Of a DNA stretch of 64,000 bases, positions 22,956 through 33,333 are shown in pieces (position 1 is the first letter of the stretch; each line of letters starts with the position of its first letter). Position numbers and translations under genes: made by a program. Source of the stretch: Macrobrachium rosenbergii (lineage: Eukaryota > Arthropoda > Malacostraca > Decapoda > Palaemonidae). The stretch is from NCBI RefSeq assembly GCF_040412425.1, contig NC_089795.1, positions 82,788,663-82,852,662 of the forward strand, written 5' to 3'. A model generated the notes under the pieces. It made no database searches and had not been told where the DNA came from. It saw only the letters and a program-made list of their open reading frames with translations.

Positions 22956-23275
22956 ATGATAATTGTCATGATAAAATTAATTATTTGGATACTTACTGTT
23001 AAAGTTAGCTTTATTTTCGTGCCGTTTAATGCAATCGGCATTTAAAAAATCAAAATACGCTTGGCTAACCAGCGAGGACTGTCACTGTAGTCATCTGTTT
23101 TCCACCAGATAGCACTGGAATGTTTACATTTGTGTCATATTTCTTCATGACCACCCAATAAGATGTAGGGAGGCTGGGTGGGTTTCCACTTTAAAAGTAG
23201 GTAGGTATCCAAGTAATTTTATCATGAAAATTATCATTGTTTGGAATGAATCTTACCTACTGTTAAAGTTAGCTA
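22951..23275 (-). repeat. DIRS terminal module, copy E
   Basis: Contains 'taaaaatgataattgtcat' near 22951 and the core 'ttactgttaaagttagct' near 22994, both repeated near 23229-23275 ('atgaaaattatcattg', 'cctactgttaaagttagct'). The arrangement parallels modules A-C with a diverged sequence. It lies at the 3' side of copy E. Confidence 0.6.
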
Positions 23276-24004
23276 CTACCACATTGAATAAGGATGGTGG
23301 GTTAGTACCGCCAGAGAAACAGGGTTCAGCCAATCGAACTAAAAGCTTTTTTAAAAGGGGAGAAAAGCTCAACATTCCTGCTGATGTGTGATCCTTACTG
23401 GTAAGTACTGTTGCCAGACATCAGAACCACAACAGAGTGTAAGGTCCTCATAGTGAGACTTGTCAGAGGATCCTTGCAGGGAAAAAAGGACTATCTCGTA
23501 GAGTACTGGTGACTCCTGTGCCCGAGTCGAAAGCCCATAACCAACAGTCCATCAGATAAGAAGGTGTGCTCCTCTACGCCAAAATTGTACCTTCATACTC
23601 ACAAAATTCAATAACAGGTTTTCTACAGGTTTTCTAACAACTAACGATAAGATAGAAAGCAAGGTTACTATCATATTTGGTTCAGGAGAAAGAGTCCCCG
23701 CCGCAATGAAAGAACTAAGGGCTTAATACCTCATGCTAAAATTGAACATTTGCAAATAGTGGAGCAAAAACAGTTATAACTCCCCTGAGCTGCAGGACAA
23801 CCTTCTCCAGAAGAAGGTTTTAAAGGAAATAAAGACATGTTTATGGTATGGAAGCCATGAGGATTATTTCCAAAAAAGGTAAAAACTCAGTAATCAACTG
23901 TGTGTGCATAGACTTTACCCATCTTGGACATAGAAGTATAGAAGTGTTTGGCCTTCTAACACCACAGATAAATTCTTAACTTCTCCACTTACAGGTTATG
24001 TCTG
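23276..24004 (-). other. Interior of DIRS copy E, unreadable
   Basis: Expected to hold the recombinase C-terminus, but I cannot read a coherent frame or an AHxxR or YLRD motif. Confidence 0.4.
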
Positions 24005-25800
24005 TCCAGGTAAACCCTTAAGAGTTTTAACTGGACATAAAGACAGCCATTATTCCATTGATACCTAATTAGTTAGATTAGGTGCTGTCACAAATCTGGG
24101 AAGGGCTTTCAATTATGAATCTTTTCTCTAAGCAAGGAAAGAAAAGAGAGAGGTTGCCACTTGGGCAAAGCCAAAGAACAAGAAAGGGCTTGAAGCTCAC
24201 TAATACAGTAGAACCCCAGTCCTTGATGCTAATCTGTTCCAAAAGAAGCATCAAGATGCGATTCCGTTGAGATCTGAATAAATTTTTCCCATAAGAAATA
24301 GCTGAAAATGGATTAATCAGTTCTTGACCACCAGTCATTACCCTAACCTTGTCCTTTTTTTTTTTCTTCAAAACATTACACATAAATTACAATTAAATAA
24401 GTTCAGAGTTAAATAACTTACCGTATTAGATGCACTTTTTTCATTTTAAATGTACAGTATACTGTATCAAAAAAACTGTAAAGGATGGGCACAAAAACTG
24501 TTGCTAATAATAAAACATTAAAAAACAAGCCTAATTATTACAGTAAATAAATAAAATATTAAAAATAAGCCAATTTATATGTTATCACAAACTTGAGAAA
24601 AATTGCCTAAGTTATGTCGGCAGCTTGTGGGATGAGCAGATGTAAACAAACGAAAGCGCCACCCTAGTGGCCTATTGTGGTAATATGCATAAACGTTTAC
24701 GTTCAATATTAATTTATGGTAAATTCATATAGTCTACTGGAATAGTGTATACAAAATCACTTTAAAATATCTTTCAAAACAACAGCAGCAGAGCTGGCTG
24801 GCTTTAAACAACGCATGGGAACAGTGCCACCAACAACGCCAATTAGTGGCAGCTGACTGAACACTTTTGTTTACAAATATCATATGACTCATCAGGTTGG
24901 ATTCTGGTTTGTTGTTCGAGCTCTGATGCAAAATTTACTCAAAATTTCGTGTCGAAATCTGATTATGTCGAGTTCTGATACGGTCGAGGACTGGGGTTCT
25001 ACTGCATAAACTCTTAATAGTTCTAGTCTGGACATAAAGACAGCCACCACTTCATTTCTTAGCAAAGCAGTTAAATTAGGCACTATAATAAAATAATAAG
25101 GGCTTCCACCTCTACATCTTTTCTCTAAGCAATGAAAGAAAAGAGAGAGGTTGCCCCTAGAACAAAGCCCCTTAACAAGAAAGGGCTTGAGGTTCACTAA
25201 TATACTTTGCTGCAACAAGAGCTAAAACAAAAGTGTCTTCAAAGTTCTTAAGTGATGCCTTATCAAAGGGCTTAACTGCTGTTAACTTCTGAAAGATTAC
25301 GTCTAAATTTCCTCGTAAAACATGATTGGAAAATGAAATTTCCAGCACAAAAGACCGAAAACCTCTTCAAATTTAAATCATAAGCAATATTCTAGTCAGC
25401 ATAATGCAGAACTGGAAGCAATGTAAGTGGTGTCCTTGATAGCTGACAGAAAACTGCTTTGTGTAACTGAGATACTGGTAGAGCTTAAAATAGGATACCT
25501 AGTGGAACGGGTGCTGGATATCACTCAGGACAAGCACTGTTTCCTTAGCCATCTAGAAATTCCATAGTTCATAACAGATATTAGACAATCTCTACATGGT
25601 GACATGAAGATGTGGAGGCTTGGTGGAATCTTCTCAAATAAGGCTGTCTAAAAAGATCCTTCCTGAACAGAAGACGACGAGGAGCATCTACCACCAGGAG
25701 AGAAAGATAGGGAAACCCTTCCCTTGGGGTCACAAATGCACTATCAAAATCATCCTTGTGATCCACAAAGTTCACAAATTATTGAATATTTCCTAAAAAC
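24005..25800 (-). pseudogene. Recombinase region of DIRS copy E with internal duplication
   Basis: Minus-strand words typical of the recombinase in this family appear twice: 'SFKPFLVLWLCPSGNLSLFF' at 24200-24130 and 'NLKPFLVKGLCSRGNLSLFF' at 25200-25130. Further upstream 'DLFRQPYLRRFHQAS' (near 25650) matches the RT-to-recombinase linker seen in copies B and C. The two copies of the first block are ~195-base direct repeats (24005-24205 and 25008-25203) that border a MITE. Catalytic residues are not recognisable. Confidence 0.6.
24206..25004. mobile_element. Tigger/pogo-like MITE, ~800 bp
   Basis: The left end 'CAGTAGAACCCCAGTCC' and the right end (reversed) 'CAGTAGAACCCCAGTCC' match over 17 bases and continue with similarity ('ttgatg' and 'tcgacc'). 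TA precedes the left end (24204-24205); the right side has CA, so the duplication is imperfect. The interior includes 'tttttcccataagaaata', common in Tigger-like elements, and no transposase. Confidence 0.75.
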
Positions 25801-26700
25801 AGCAAACACAGGAAAAGCATAAAGGTCTACATTCAACCATTCTTGACAGAAGGCATCAACTGCCCATGCCTGAGGATCCTGATATAGGAGGGCAGTAAAC
25901 TAGTAGTGTAGTGTCTTGGTCAGTTGTGAACAGATGGGTGTTTTAGTCTCCCTAGGGTCCCACAACTTCTGGAAAACCTGAGGACAAGGTGACTATCTGA
26001 CTGGAGACCTTGCCTTTTTCTGCTGGGATGGTTTTCAAACAAAGTTTTACAAAGACGAAATGAGGTAATGGAATGACTTTGCTGGATTCTGTCCAAAGGA
26101 TAATAGCTCTTGTTAGTCTGAACAAATCTCTTGTGTCCTTGTCATCTTAATCAGTCCTTGTCATCTTATGTAAGAATCGAAACTGCTAAGAGCTGTAGGA
26201 TATTTACACTTCCACTTCTGAGGACAATGTAAAGGTCTTGAGGTCTACAAGCCAACCCATTACAGTTCTCAAAAGTGGGGAAAATTGTTTACCCATCTCT
26301 CTCTTGGAAAGAGCCTCCAACAAGAGACAGCTGATCTTCATCCCCAGATAAATGACTGACTGGGTCACAAAAGCATAGAAAGTCAACCTTGAACAAAAAG
26401 CCCACTCCTAAGGCTAGACGTACAAACATAATTCTCTTAATAAAAACAAACTGGTGAGAAATGAACCAGTCATCCAAATATGAGAGAACTATAGTACTGT
26501 ACTCTGATACCACATAGATGAATCCATACTGCTCAGACTTCAACTCACAGGAGAATACTTTACTTCGACTGAAGGAGTACCGGGAAATGGAAGTACATGT
26601 CCTGCATGTTGACAGACCTATCCTTTGCCCATACGAAAAGCTGCCAGGATCAAACTGAATGATTCACTGAAAAGGGAGTAATAAGCTTACGCTTGTTATG
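25801..26700 (-). pseudogene. DIRS copy E reverse transcriptase remnants
   Basis: Minus-strand blocks: 'STIVLSYLDDWFI' with an intact YLDD (near 26490-26450), and in the next frame 'QSVIYLGMKI' (near 26350) and 'LTVMGWLVDLKTF'-like text (near 26250). This is the RT palm and the block after it. Frameshifts separate these pieces. The left part (25801-26200) should be RNase H but is too degraded to assign. Confidence 0.7.
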
Positions 26701-26839
26701 AAAGGAAATGCCCATGGCTCGAAGGCCTCATTGCATAACAACTGTCCGATCTGTGCTTCCAAACTCGGAACTTTCCTGTGTGAAGAGTGTGGAGAGAAGG
26801 ATATCAAGTTGATAGGGGAAAATATAACAAAAAGAAATA
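26701..26839 (-). other. DIRS copy E, gag/RT boundary
   Basis: A minus frame reading 'KVPSLEAQIGQLLCNEAFE' resembles the segment just before the RT core ('SLLKKGAIEVV') of copy B. Decayed. Confidence 0.4.
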
Positions 26840-27156
26840 CAGGCAATCCCTGTTATCGGCAGCCACAGTTACTGGCGATCCAGTTTTACGGCGCTTGTCT
26901 AGCGAAGACGATAACCAGATTTTCATCGCTGATAACCAGTTATCGGCGCTGATAACTGATTATCAGCATGATAAGCCTCTCTGTCGCGGCGCTGATCACG
27001 GTTATCGGCGCTGATCGCCTCTTATCGGCAGCGCTGATCACCGGTTATCAGCGCCGCTAACCGAGATCAGTACTGTGCCCAGATTCCGGTTAGCGGCGAT
27101 TTTTGGTTGTCGTCACGCTGTCGGGAACAGAACCCGCCCGATAACGGGACTGCCTG
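26840..27156. mobile_element. CAGGC-type MITE with TA target duplication
   Basis: Left end 'CAGGCAATCCCTGTTATCGG'; right end reversed 'CAGGCAGTCCCGTTATCGG'. TA flanks both ends (26838-26839, 27157-27158). 317 bp, no coding potential. The interior is built from 'gataaccagttatcggcgct'-type words in both orientations, giving strong self-complementarity. A relative with the same ends is at 50488-50818. Confidence 0.8.
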
Positions 27157-27370
27157 TATAACAAAAAGTACAAAGTATCCTTCCCTGGAGGACTATTACT
27201 ACCAAATGTTCTACTTGGGGCTTTGCCAGACACTTCTGAAAATCTGCACATGGCCTTCTGAGGATTCACACAACCTACTGAACTAAGAGTTCAAAACTTC
27301 AGGTATGGTTACATGTGTAAAATTTTTCCACTTAGAATGTGAGCCAGAACTCTACTGAAGCAGAACTCAA

Positions 27371-27680
27371 GGGTAAAATGACATTTTTATGATAACCAGC
27401 AGCTAAAATGTGAAATCCGCGATAGTGATTCTTTTGTTTATGTTACCTTGTAGGTAACTGACCCCGCCCACTTTTGGGAAAATAAGGAACAACTGAGCAG
27501 AGGGCTTCAATATGTTTATGCCTAACGTCCATGTGAGAGGAGACGGGTGGGCTTCCACTCTGTAATTACTTGGTAAGTATATATAAAATCTTATTTTATC
27601 ATAAAAATGTCATTTTTATATAAGTAACTTACCAAGTAATTACACAGCTGATTCCCACGTTGACAGGAGGTGGGATGCAT
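27371..27680 (-). repeat. DIRS terminal module, copy B (3' end)
   Basis: 'gtaaaatgacatttttatg' at 27373, then 'gtaattacttggtaagtat' near 27561, the central 'ataaaaatgtcatttttat' near 27600 and the inverted partner 'cttaccaagtaattacaca' near 27628. The outer 37 bases recur inverted at 36971-37008, the other end of this element. The inverted pair inside could fold into a cruciform. Confidence 0.8.
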
Positions 27681-28320
27681 GGACTGTTCTTCCCCAAAAC
27701 ATTAAAAAATGTAATGAATTAAGGGAATTAATGCCTGCTAGCACTACTAAAAATGCTTGTTGTTTCCTTACCTGGTAAGAGAGTCGCAGCAGGAAGTTAC
27801 TGCCTCTGCTTGTGTGCTCATCTTAACCATAAAGACGTGGCTGTATGGCCAAGGGTTGTCTGCTATAACAGTGGGAGCTTCACAGCTAGGGCCACTAAAA
27901 ACAAAGTCTTTCTTGTTAGATCCCTCAGTGATGAAGAAAGCATAGGCTCGAAACAGGAACTCATAAGCCATTTGAGGACTACGTTCAGGTTCCACTGACA
28001 ATTATCTTCTCTCCTACTTTAGCTCATGTCGAACAGCTTAATCAAGTCACAGAAGTCCTGGTTCATTGATATGTCAATACCTCTATGCCTGAAAATAGAG
28101 CTAAGCATAGATCTATACCCTCTTATAGTTGATGAGGAGAGGCCTCTGGAAGATCTTAAATATAGCAGGAAGTCTGCTACTTGCGCTAAAGTGGTCTTAG
28201 AAGGCGAGATGTTGTGATTTTTACACCAGTCTCAATACCACCCACTTAGCTTGGTAGACTCTGTCAGCAGACTTACGTCTACATCTAGCGATAGCTTCTG
28301 CCGCATCTCTAGAAACCCTT
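27681..28320 (-). pseudogene. Recombinase of DIRS copy B, internally deleted
   Basis: On the minus strand the core-binding region is recognisable ('AAEAIARCRRKSADRVYQAKW' near 28300, then 'TIRGYRSMLSSIFRHRG'-like text near 28100) and the start of the catalytic domain ('LRDLTRKTLFLVALA' type, near 27910). The reading then jumps directly into subterminal DNA near 27890, so the half with the catalytic His, Arg and Tyr is gone. Frameshifts are also present. Confidence 0.7.
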
Positions 28321-28913
28321 CGCTCGTATAAGTCTGCTGATAGTCGAAATCCTGTCAGGGCCAGAATGAGTATGCCTTGATGGAACCTCCTGAAGTGGGG
28401 TTGTCTGAGCAGACTTGGAATGGCTGGCAGGAGTCACGGAAAGTCTACAAGGAGTCTGATCAGCTCCAGGAACCGCTCCTTTTGTGGCCAAAATTGAGCT
28501 AATCGAGTCATCCTGGTGTTCTGGTGCGAATGAAATTTCCTGAGCACCTAGCTTATCATCCCAAATGGCGGAAAAGCATACAGATCCCGGTTGGACCAGT
28601 TTTGCAACATTGCATCTGTCGCCCAAGCTACCGGGTCTGGAAAAGGGGAGCAGAACAGAGGAAGACAATGGTTTCTGGACGTCACAAATAAGTCCAGTGT
28701 GGCCCCCCCCCCCCCAACAGTTTCCAAAGATCAGAACAAACCCGTGGTCCAGAGTCCACTCCGTGGGGAGATTTGCTTGTGGCGACTTAGCTCGTCCGCT
28801 ATCACATTGCACTTCCCTTGAATGAACTGAGTTATTAACTGGGTTTGGTTTTGGTCTGCCCAAAGTAGCAGATCCTTGGCCATCTCGTAAAGGGAGAACA
28901 AGTGGGTCCCTCC
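28309..28913 (-). pseudogene. DIRS copy B: RNase H to recombinase linker
   Basis: Minus-strand text includes a 'VDLFATSRN'-like stretch, 'NVAKLVQPGSVCFSA', 'LRRFHQ' and 'FRRFHQ'-type words equivalent to those in copies C and E. A poly-C run at 28687-28697 shifts the frame. In DIRS-like elements this segment joins RNase H to the recombinase. Confidence 0.6.
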
Positions 28914-29279
28914 TTAAGCCTGATAAATGCCAGCACTGTGGTGTTGTCCGAGTAGATCACTACCTTCTTGTTGCTGACTTCCTCTGCAAAGTGTTGTAAT
29001 CCTAAATGGTTTTTTCAACTCCAAGTTGATATGCAAGTTTCTCTCCTCTTGGGACCACACCCCTGAAATTTCCTTGTCCCCCAGGAGAGCTCCCCAACCC
29101 AGATCTGACACATCAGAAAAGAACTCTAGGTCTGGGTTCACAACAAAGAGAGACCTCCCCTCCAACAATTCTTGTCTGCAGAGTTCCACCACCACAGGTC
29201 TTCCTTGATCTCCTTTGTGATTGGAAACACACACGAGTCCTGATCTAACTTGCGATCCCAACTGACCTGGAGGAAATAT
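28914..29279 (-). pseudogene. RNase H domain, DIRS copy B (first block)
   Basis: The minus frame reads 'LEFFSDVSDLGWGALLGDKE' and 'SGVWSQEERNLHINLELK'. This is the RNase H that follows the RT in DIRS-like elements: Asp in 'SD' and Glu in 'LELK' are two expected catalytic residues. A frameshift right after 'LELK' separates the third acidic residue (the DNT-type block near 28945). Confidence 0.75.
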
Positions 29280-30032
29280 TCAAGAGGTCTCATGAGCAAT
29301 CTTCCCAACTTCATGAATTGCTCCATGGATGCCAGAGTGCCTAGCAGACTCATCCATTGAGTGGCTGTACAGGTTTGGAGTGAGAGGAAAAGACTGACTT
29401 TCGTCAGGCAGTCTTCTATTCTCCTGGGGGATGGAAAAACCCAAAAAAGTCTGAGTATCTATCCTCATCCCCAAATAAAGAATCTGTTGAGGAGTCAGTT
29501 GGATTTTTGCAGGTTCAGTAATAATCCCAGATCTTGTGTCAACAGTACAGTGTCTTGAAGGTCCTTCATGCACCTCTCTTTTGTCGTCCAGGTAGAGAGA
29601 TATCTTGACTCCTAGCAAATGAAGCCACTTGGTCACTGGAGCAAGCACTTGAGTAAAAACCTGTGTGGCTGTTGACAGTCCAAAACACAAAACCCGAAAC
29701 TGAAAGACCTGGTTCCCGAAGATAAATCTCAGGTACTTTCTTGACTCTTGATGTATGGGAACATGGAAGTACTCACCTCTCATGTCGAGAGAAATCATCC
29801 AGTCCCCTTGACAAATTGAAGTAAGGATGGATTGGGTCATCTCCATGTGGAACTTTGTTTTCTTGAAGTTCAAGGCGCTCGTGTCTAAGACTGGCCTCCA
29901 TCCCCCTGTGGCCTTGGTAACCACGAACAATCGGTTGTAGAACCCTTTGGACTCTACATCTTTCACTACCTCTATCGCTCCCTTTTTGAGGAGGGAAGAG
30001 ACTTCTCCCGATAGGGCCAAAAACTTTTCCAA
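29280..30032 (-). CDS. Reverse transcriptase, DIRS copy B (first block, open frame)
   Basis: The best preserved RT in the window, an uninterrupted 250-codon frame starting at an internal Met. Domains: 'LLKKGAIEVV' (residues 15-24), 'GFYNRLFVVTKATGGWRPVLD' region (30-50), 'GDWMISLDMRGEYFHVPIH' region (75-94, with catalytic Asp in 'SLDM'), 'FRVLCFGLSTATQVFT' (112-127), catalytic 'LYLDD' (146-150) and 'QQILYLGMRID' (near 185). After YLDD the usual 'WLL' is replaced by 'KRE', so a compensated frameshift or local change may disturb the palm. It would copy element RNA together with RNase H. Confidence 0.8.
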   Translation of the reverse strand: MEKFLALSGEVSSLLKKGAIEVVKDVESKGFYNRLFVVTKATGGWRPVLDTSALNFKKTKFHMEMTQSILTSICQGDWMISLDMRGEYFHVPIHQESRKYLRFIFGNQVFQFRVLCFGLSTATQVFTQVLAPVTKWLHLLGVKISLYLDDKREVHEGPSRHCTVDTRSGIITEPAKIQLTPQQILYLGMRIDTQTFLGFSIPQENRRLPDESQSFPLTPNLYSHSMDESARHSGIHGAIHEVGKIAHETS

Positions 30033-31060
30033 TCCTACGGAGTAGGCCTAAAGGTCAATGGAGGCTTCTCCTTGAAGGGTATACAATACCCCTCCTTCAG
30101 TACTTGAACTACCCACTGTTCTGCCCCTTTCTCCTTCCACCTTTCCCAGAAAAGGTGGAGTCTGGCCCCTAGGGGCACATGAAGGACTGGACCCTCACTT
30201 TCAAGCGGCAGGCTTGGAGGAGGATCTTTTGATCGCTCGCAAGGCAAAGCGAACTGTACCTCGTGGTCTAGATTGACACCTTTGTCAGGCACCTCGAAGG
30301 GCTGTGACTGAAGGGAAGAGGCACACTGAAGGGAAGAGGCAGACTTGGAGGTAGTGGCGGTCCAATCCCTGGGACGTCTGGCCGACTGGGCAAGCAGATC
30401 CTGTGTCAACTCTTGTGCTGGTGGGAGACAATTTCATCAACTGCTGCTTGAGGAAATAGGCATAGACCTTCACGGGGAGAAAGGAGAAGCACTGATTTGT
30501 GTGAAGCTGTGATGCGCTTGGAGGTAAAAAGAGACCCACAGTTCTCTTTTCTTAAGGATCCCCATGGCATATAATGAGGCCATCTCTAGAGAACCATCCC
30601 AGATGGCTTTGTCAGCGCAAGAAAGCACACTGCATTAATCTGCTGCAATACCATCAGGAAGATAAGGAAAATCTCTAATCTTTTTAGCTAATGCTCCAAT
30701 GGACCAGTCCACGAAGCTAAGAACCTCAAGAACCTATTTAAGGTTCTTGAGCAAATGGTCAATTTCTAGTGCCAAAAACATAATCTTTGCAGAAGAGAAG
30801 GCAGACCCCCGGGGGGAGTCAATAAGACTGGAGAAGTTCCCCTGGGAGGAGGCAGCCACTCCCAAGTTGGGAGCTTCTCCAGTTGCATACGACCAATATC
30901 TTCTGGAAGATAAACTAGAGGAAGAAATGCTGAAGGACGCCTTGCCTTGACGCCTCTTCTCTGCTAGCCAGCTGTCTACTGCAAACAAGGCCTTCTTAGA
31001 AGAAGAGAGAACCATCTTGGGTAGTTTATTTGCACCGGTTGGCTGATCGCTCATCATAAA
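30033..31060 (-). pseudogene. DIRS copy B gag C-terminal half (first block)
   Basis: Minus-strand frames at 30409-30035 and 31057-30734 match gag at 35300-34990: 'KLPKMVLSSSKKAL', 'SLSSRRYWSYATGEAPNLGV', 'SSQGNFSSLIDS', 'LALEIDHLLKNLK'. Near 30150 the text 'LGARLHLFWERWKE' is the conserved end of gag before RT. Frameshifts lie near 30410 and 30730. The N-terminal part is absent; at about 31070-31090 the sequence switches to an RNase H from a second block. Confidence 0.7.
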
Positions 31061-31084
31061 CTTCCCCTGGATAAATTGGGTGAC

Positions 31085-31378
31085 CAGTCACTCAATTTTG
31101 CTCTACCCACATGAGTAGCTCTCTTGCTGCCTGGCAGAGAGAAAAGGAATGGGTGCCACCTTGTTTGCAGATATATGCTAAGACCGTGGTATTGTCCTCA
31201 TGTACCACTACTGTCTTGTTGCAGACCATGGACAAAAAACTCTGAAGGCCTAGCTGAACTGCTTTCAGTTCTCTCATATTTATATGTAGGCTTTGCTGAT
31301 CCAGGGCCCATGCACCAGATACTTCTTGATTCCCCAATAGGGCTCCCCAGCCTATGTATGAGGCGTCGGAATATAAGT
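31085..31378 (-). pseudogene. RNase H domain, DIRS copy B (second block)
   Basis: The minus frame 31337-31092 reads 'LDQQSLHINMRELKAVQLGL' and 'VVVHEDNTTVLAYICKQGG': RNase H with Glu in 'RELKAV' and Asp in 'EDNTT'. It ends within a few bases of the gag fragment of the first block. So two RT-RNase H units lie in tandem in the same direction. Confidence 0.75.
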
Positions 31379-32222
31379 CTAGGTTGGGACCCAGAGGTTG
31401 AAGGGACTTCCCTTCTGACAGTTGACAGTCACCACTGCAGGTTCGATCTGATCTCCATGGTGATCATATACACTTAAGTGTCTGGCTGTGTTTTCCTGTC
31501 CCAGATGCCTAGTCTGACAAACATCTCTATGGATGCCAGAGTCCCAAGTAGGCTCATCCACTGTTGAGCCAAGCAAAATGAAAGGGCTAGACAACTCTGG
31601 ACTGTCTGAAGGAAGCTGGAAATTCTCTTGGGAGACAGAAAAGCCCAAAAAATCCAAGAATTCAGTCATCCCCAAATAGAGGATTTCTTGCGACAGCATC
31701 AACTGAGACTTTTGAAGATTGATAAGAAGGCCCAGTTCCTTCATGCACTTTTCCTTTGACGGGGATTGAAGCAGCCAGTCGTCTAGATAAAGGCTGACAC
31801 TGATCCCTACTAAGTGGAACCATTTTGAGAGAGGATCGAGGACTCGAGCGAACACTGGAGGGGCCGTAGAGAGGACGAAGCAAAGGGCCCGAAACCGATA
31901 CACCTTGTCCTGGAAGATGAACCTTAGATATTTCCCAGAAACTAGTTGGATAGGAATGTGGAAGTGTGCATCCTGCATGTCTAAGGTTATCATCTAGTCA
32001 CCTTGGTGAATGGATGAAAGAACTGAATGACTTGTCTCCATAGTGAATTTTGTCTTCAGTACAAAATGATTGAGAGCACTTATATTGAGAACTGGTCTCC
32101 AACCCCCCCGATGCCATGAATACCACAAAGAGTCGATTGTAAAACCCCTCCATGTTGGTGTTGTTGGCTTCCTCTATGGCCATTTTCTGAATAAAAGAGG
32201 AAACTTCCTTCAAAAGGGCCAA
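31379..32222 (-). pseudogene. Reverse transcriptase, DIRS copy B (second block)
   Basis: Two frames: 32222-31998 ('GFYNRLFVVFMASGG') and 31993-31379 ('ITLDMQDAHFHIPIQ', 'FRALCFVLSTAPPVFARVL', catalytic 'SLYLDDWLL', 'SQEILYLGM'). YLDD and the first catalytic Asp are intact. A frameshift near 32100 and a break near 31995 inactivate it. The protein is clearly related to, but not identical with, the first block's RT, so this is not a recent exact duplication. Confidence 0.8.
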
Positions 32223-32912
32223 TGTCTCTCAGAGCCTATTGAGTATGCTGTCAATGTGATAGGAGAAGTGACTAATGGGGGGTTCTCCAGGAAGAGGATG
32301 ACGTAGCCCTCCTTCAGAACTTTGATGATCCAATGCTCTGCTGCTCTCATCAGCCACTTCTTCCAAAACTCTAGAAGTCTGGCTCCTACAGGTGCGTGAA
32401 GAACTTTCTTCTCACTTAATAGACTTGGCTGTGAATCTGGCATTTGTACAGGTCCTGAATGAGGCTCTAGGTTTGCTTCCATGAAAGGGTTGTTGCTGGA
32501 GGGGTGACAAAGTCCTAGTTTGAAAGGCAGTCGAATCCTTGGGACACTTAGACGACTGGGCCAACAAGTCTTGCGTAGATTTCTTCTGTAAATCTGATGC
32601 AATTCCCTTCACTGTGTCCTGAGGAAAGAGATGATGCTGGTCTAGTGGCGAGAACAACAGGGCCGACTTCTGAGTTTGGGTAACTCCCTTAGAAGTAAAG
32701 GAAAACCAGAGCTCTCTTTTCTTCAGTACTCTGAAAGTAAATTGAGCGGAAAGCTCTGGAGACCCATCTCTAATGGCTCTGTTGGCACAGGACAGAAGCC
32801 TGAGCCAGTCTGAGGCAATGTCTGCTGCTAGATCCTGGTGGTCCTCGAATTCCTTAGCCAGTGCGCCCATCATCCAATCCAAGAACCTAAGGACTTCAAA
32901 GACCTTAAAAAA
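32210..32912 (-). pseudogene. DIRS copy B gag C-terminal half (second block)
   Basis: The minus frame 32924-32412 reads 'KVFEVLRFLDWMMGALAKE', 'ASDWLRLLSCANRAIRDGSP', 'SAQFTFRVLKKRELWFSF'; a second frame 32602-32210 ends with 'VGARLLEFWKKWL' as in the first block. The N-terminal continuation ('DHLVKD' near 35000) lies beyond an insertion at 32913-34990, so this gag was split. Confidence 0.75.
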
Positions 32913-33333
32913 GGATTTTGACAAAGGAAAAATCTATTTCTGGGGAGGGTCCCGTGTCAGCGGTGAAATAATCATTCAGCACTTATTTCTAGGTAATTCT
33001 GTTGCTAGATACCAGAGAAAGCTAAATGTAAAGCTGGGGTTACTACCCCAGAGCGACTCAAGAAATGGAGTAGAGTATATGGTAAAGGGTGAGATTGTCA
33101 CAATCACGGGATCCTGCCCTATAAAGATTCCCAATGTCAAAAGTCCCAACGAGAGGGCGATACAACCCCATGCTACTACTAGACTGCACACAAGGCAACA
33201 CTAGCCGCATTCCATGTTAGCACCCACCCCACTAGAATGATGTTTACCACGGGAGGGAGAGAATGAAAAACAGGGTGGGTCACCCGGGTGATATGGGCCC
33301 CTCCCAGAAATAGATTTTCCTTTGTCAAAATCC
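32913..33333. mobile_element. 421-bp element with 36-bp terminal inverted repeats
   Basis: The left end 'ggattttgacaaagg' plus 'atctatttctggggaggg' and the reversed right end 'ggattttgacaaagg' plus 'atctatttctgggagggg' match over about 36 bases. No coding potential. A third, partial reversed copy of the subterminal word follows at 33338-33372 ('ttctggatcggggtccc'). It interrupts gag and may be a MITE or the end module of a further DIRS family. Confidence 0.75.

Noticed and set aside
28309..28863. A 184-codon frame as an independent gene
   Set aside because: It occupies the RNase H-recombinase linker of DIRS copy B and matches equivalent segments in copies C and E; the frame is partly shifted by a poly-C run.
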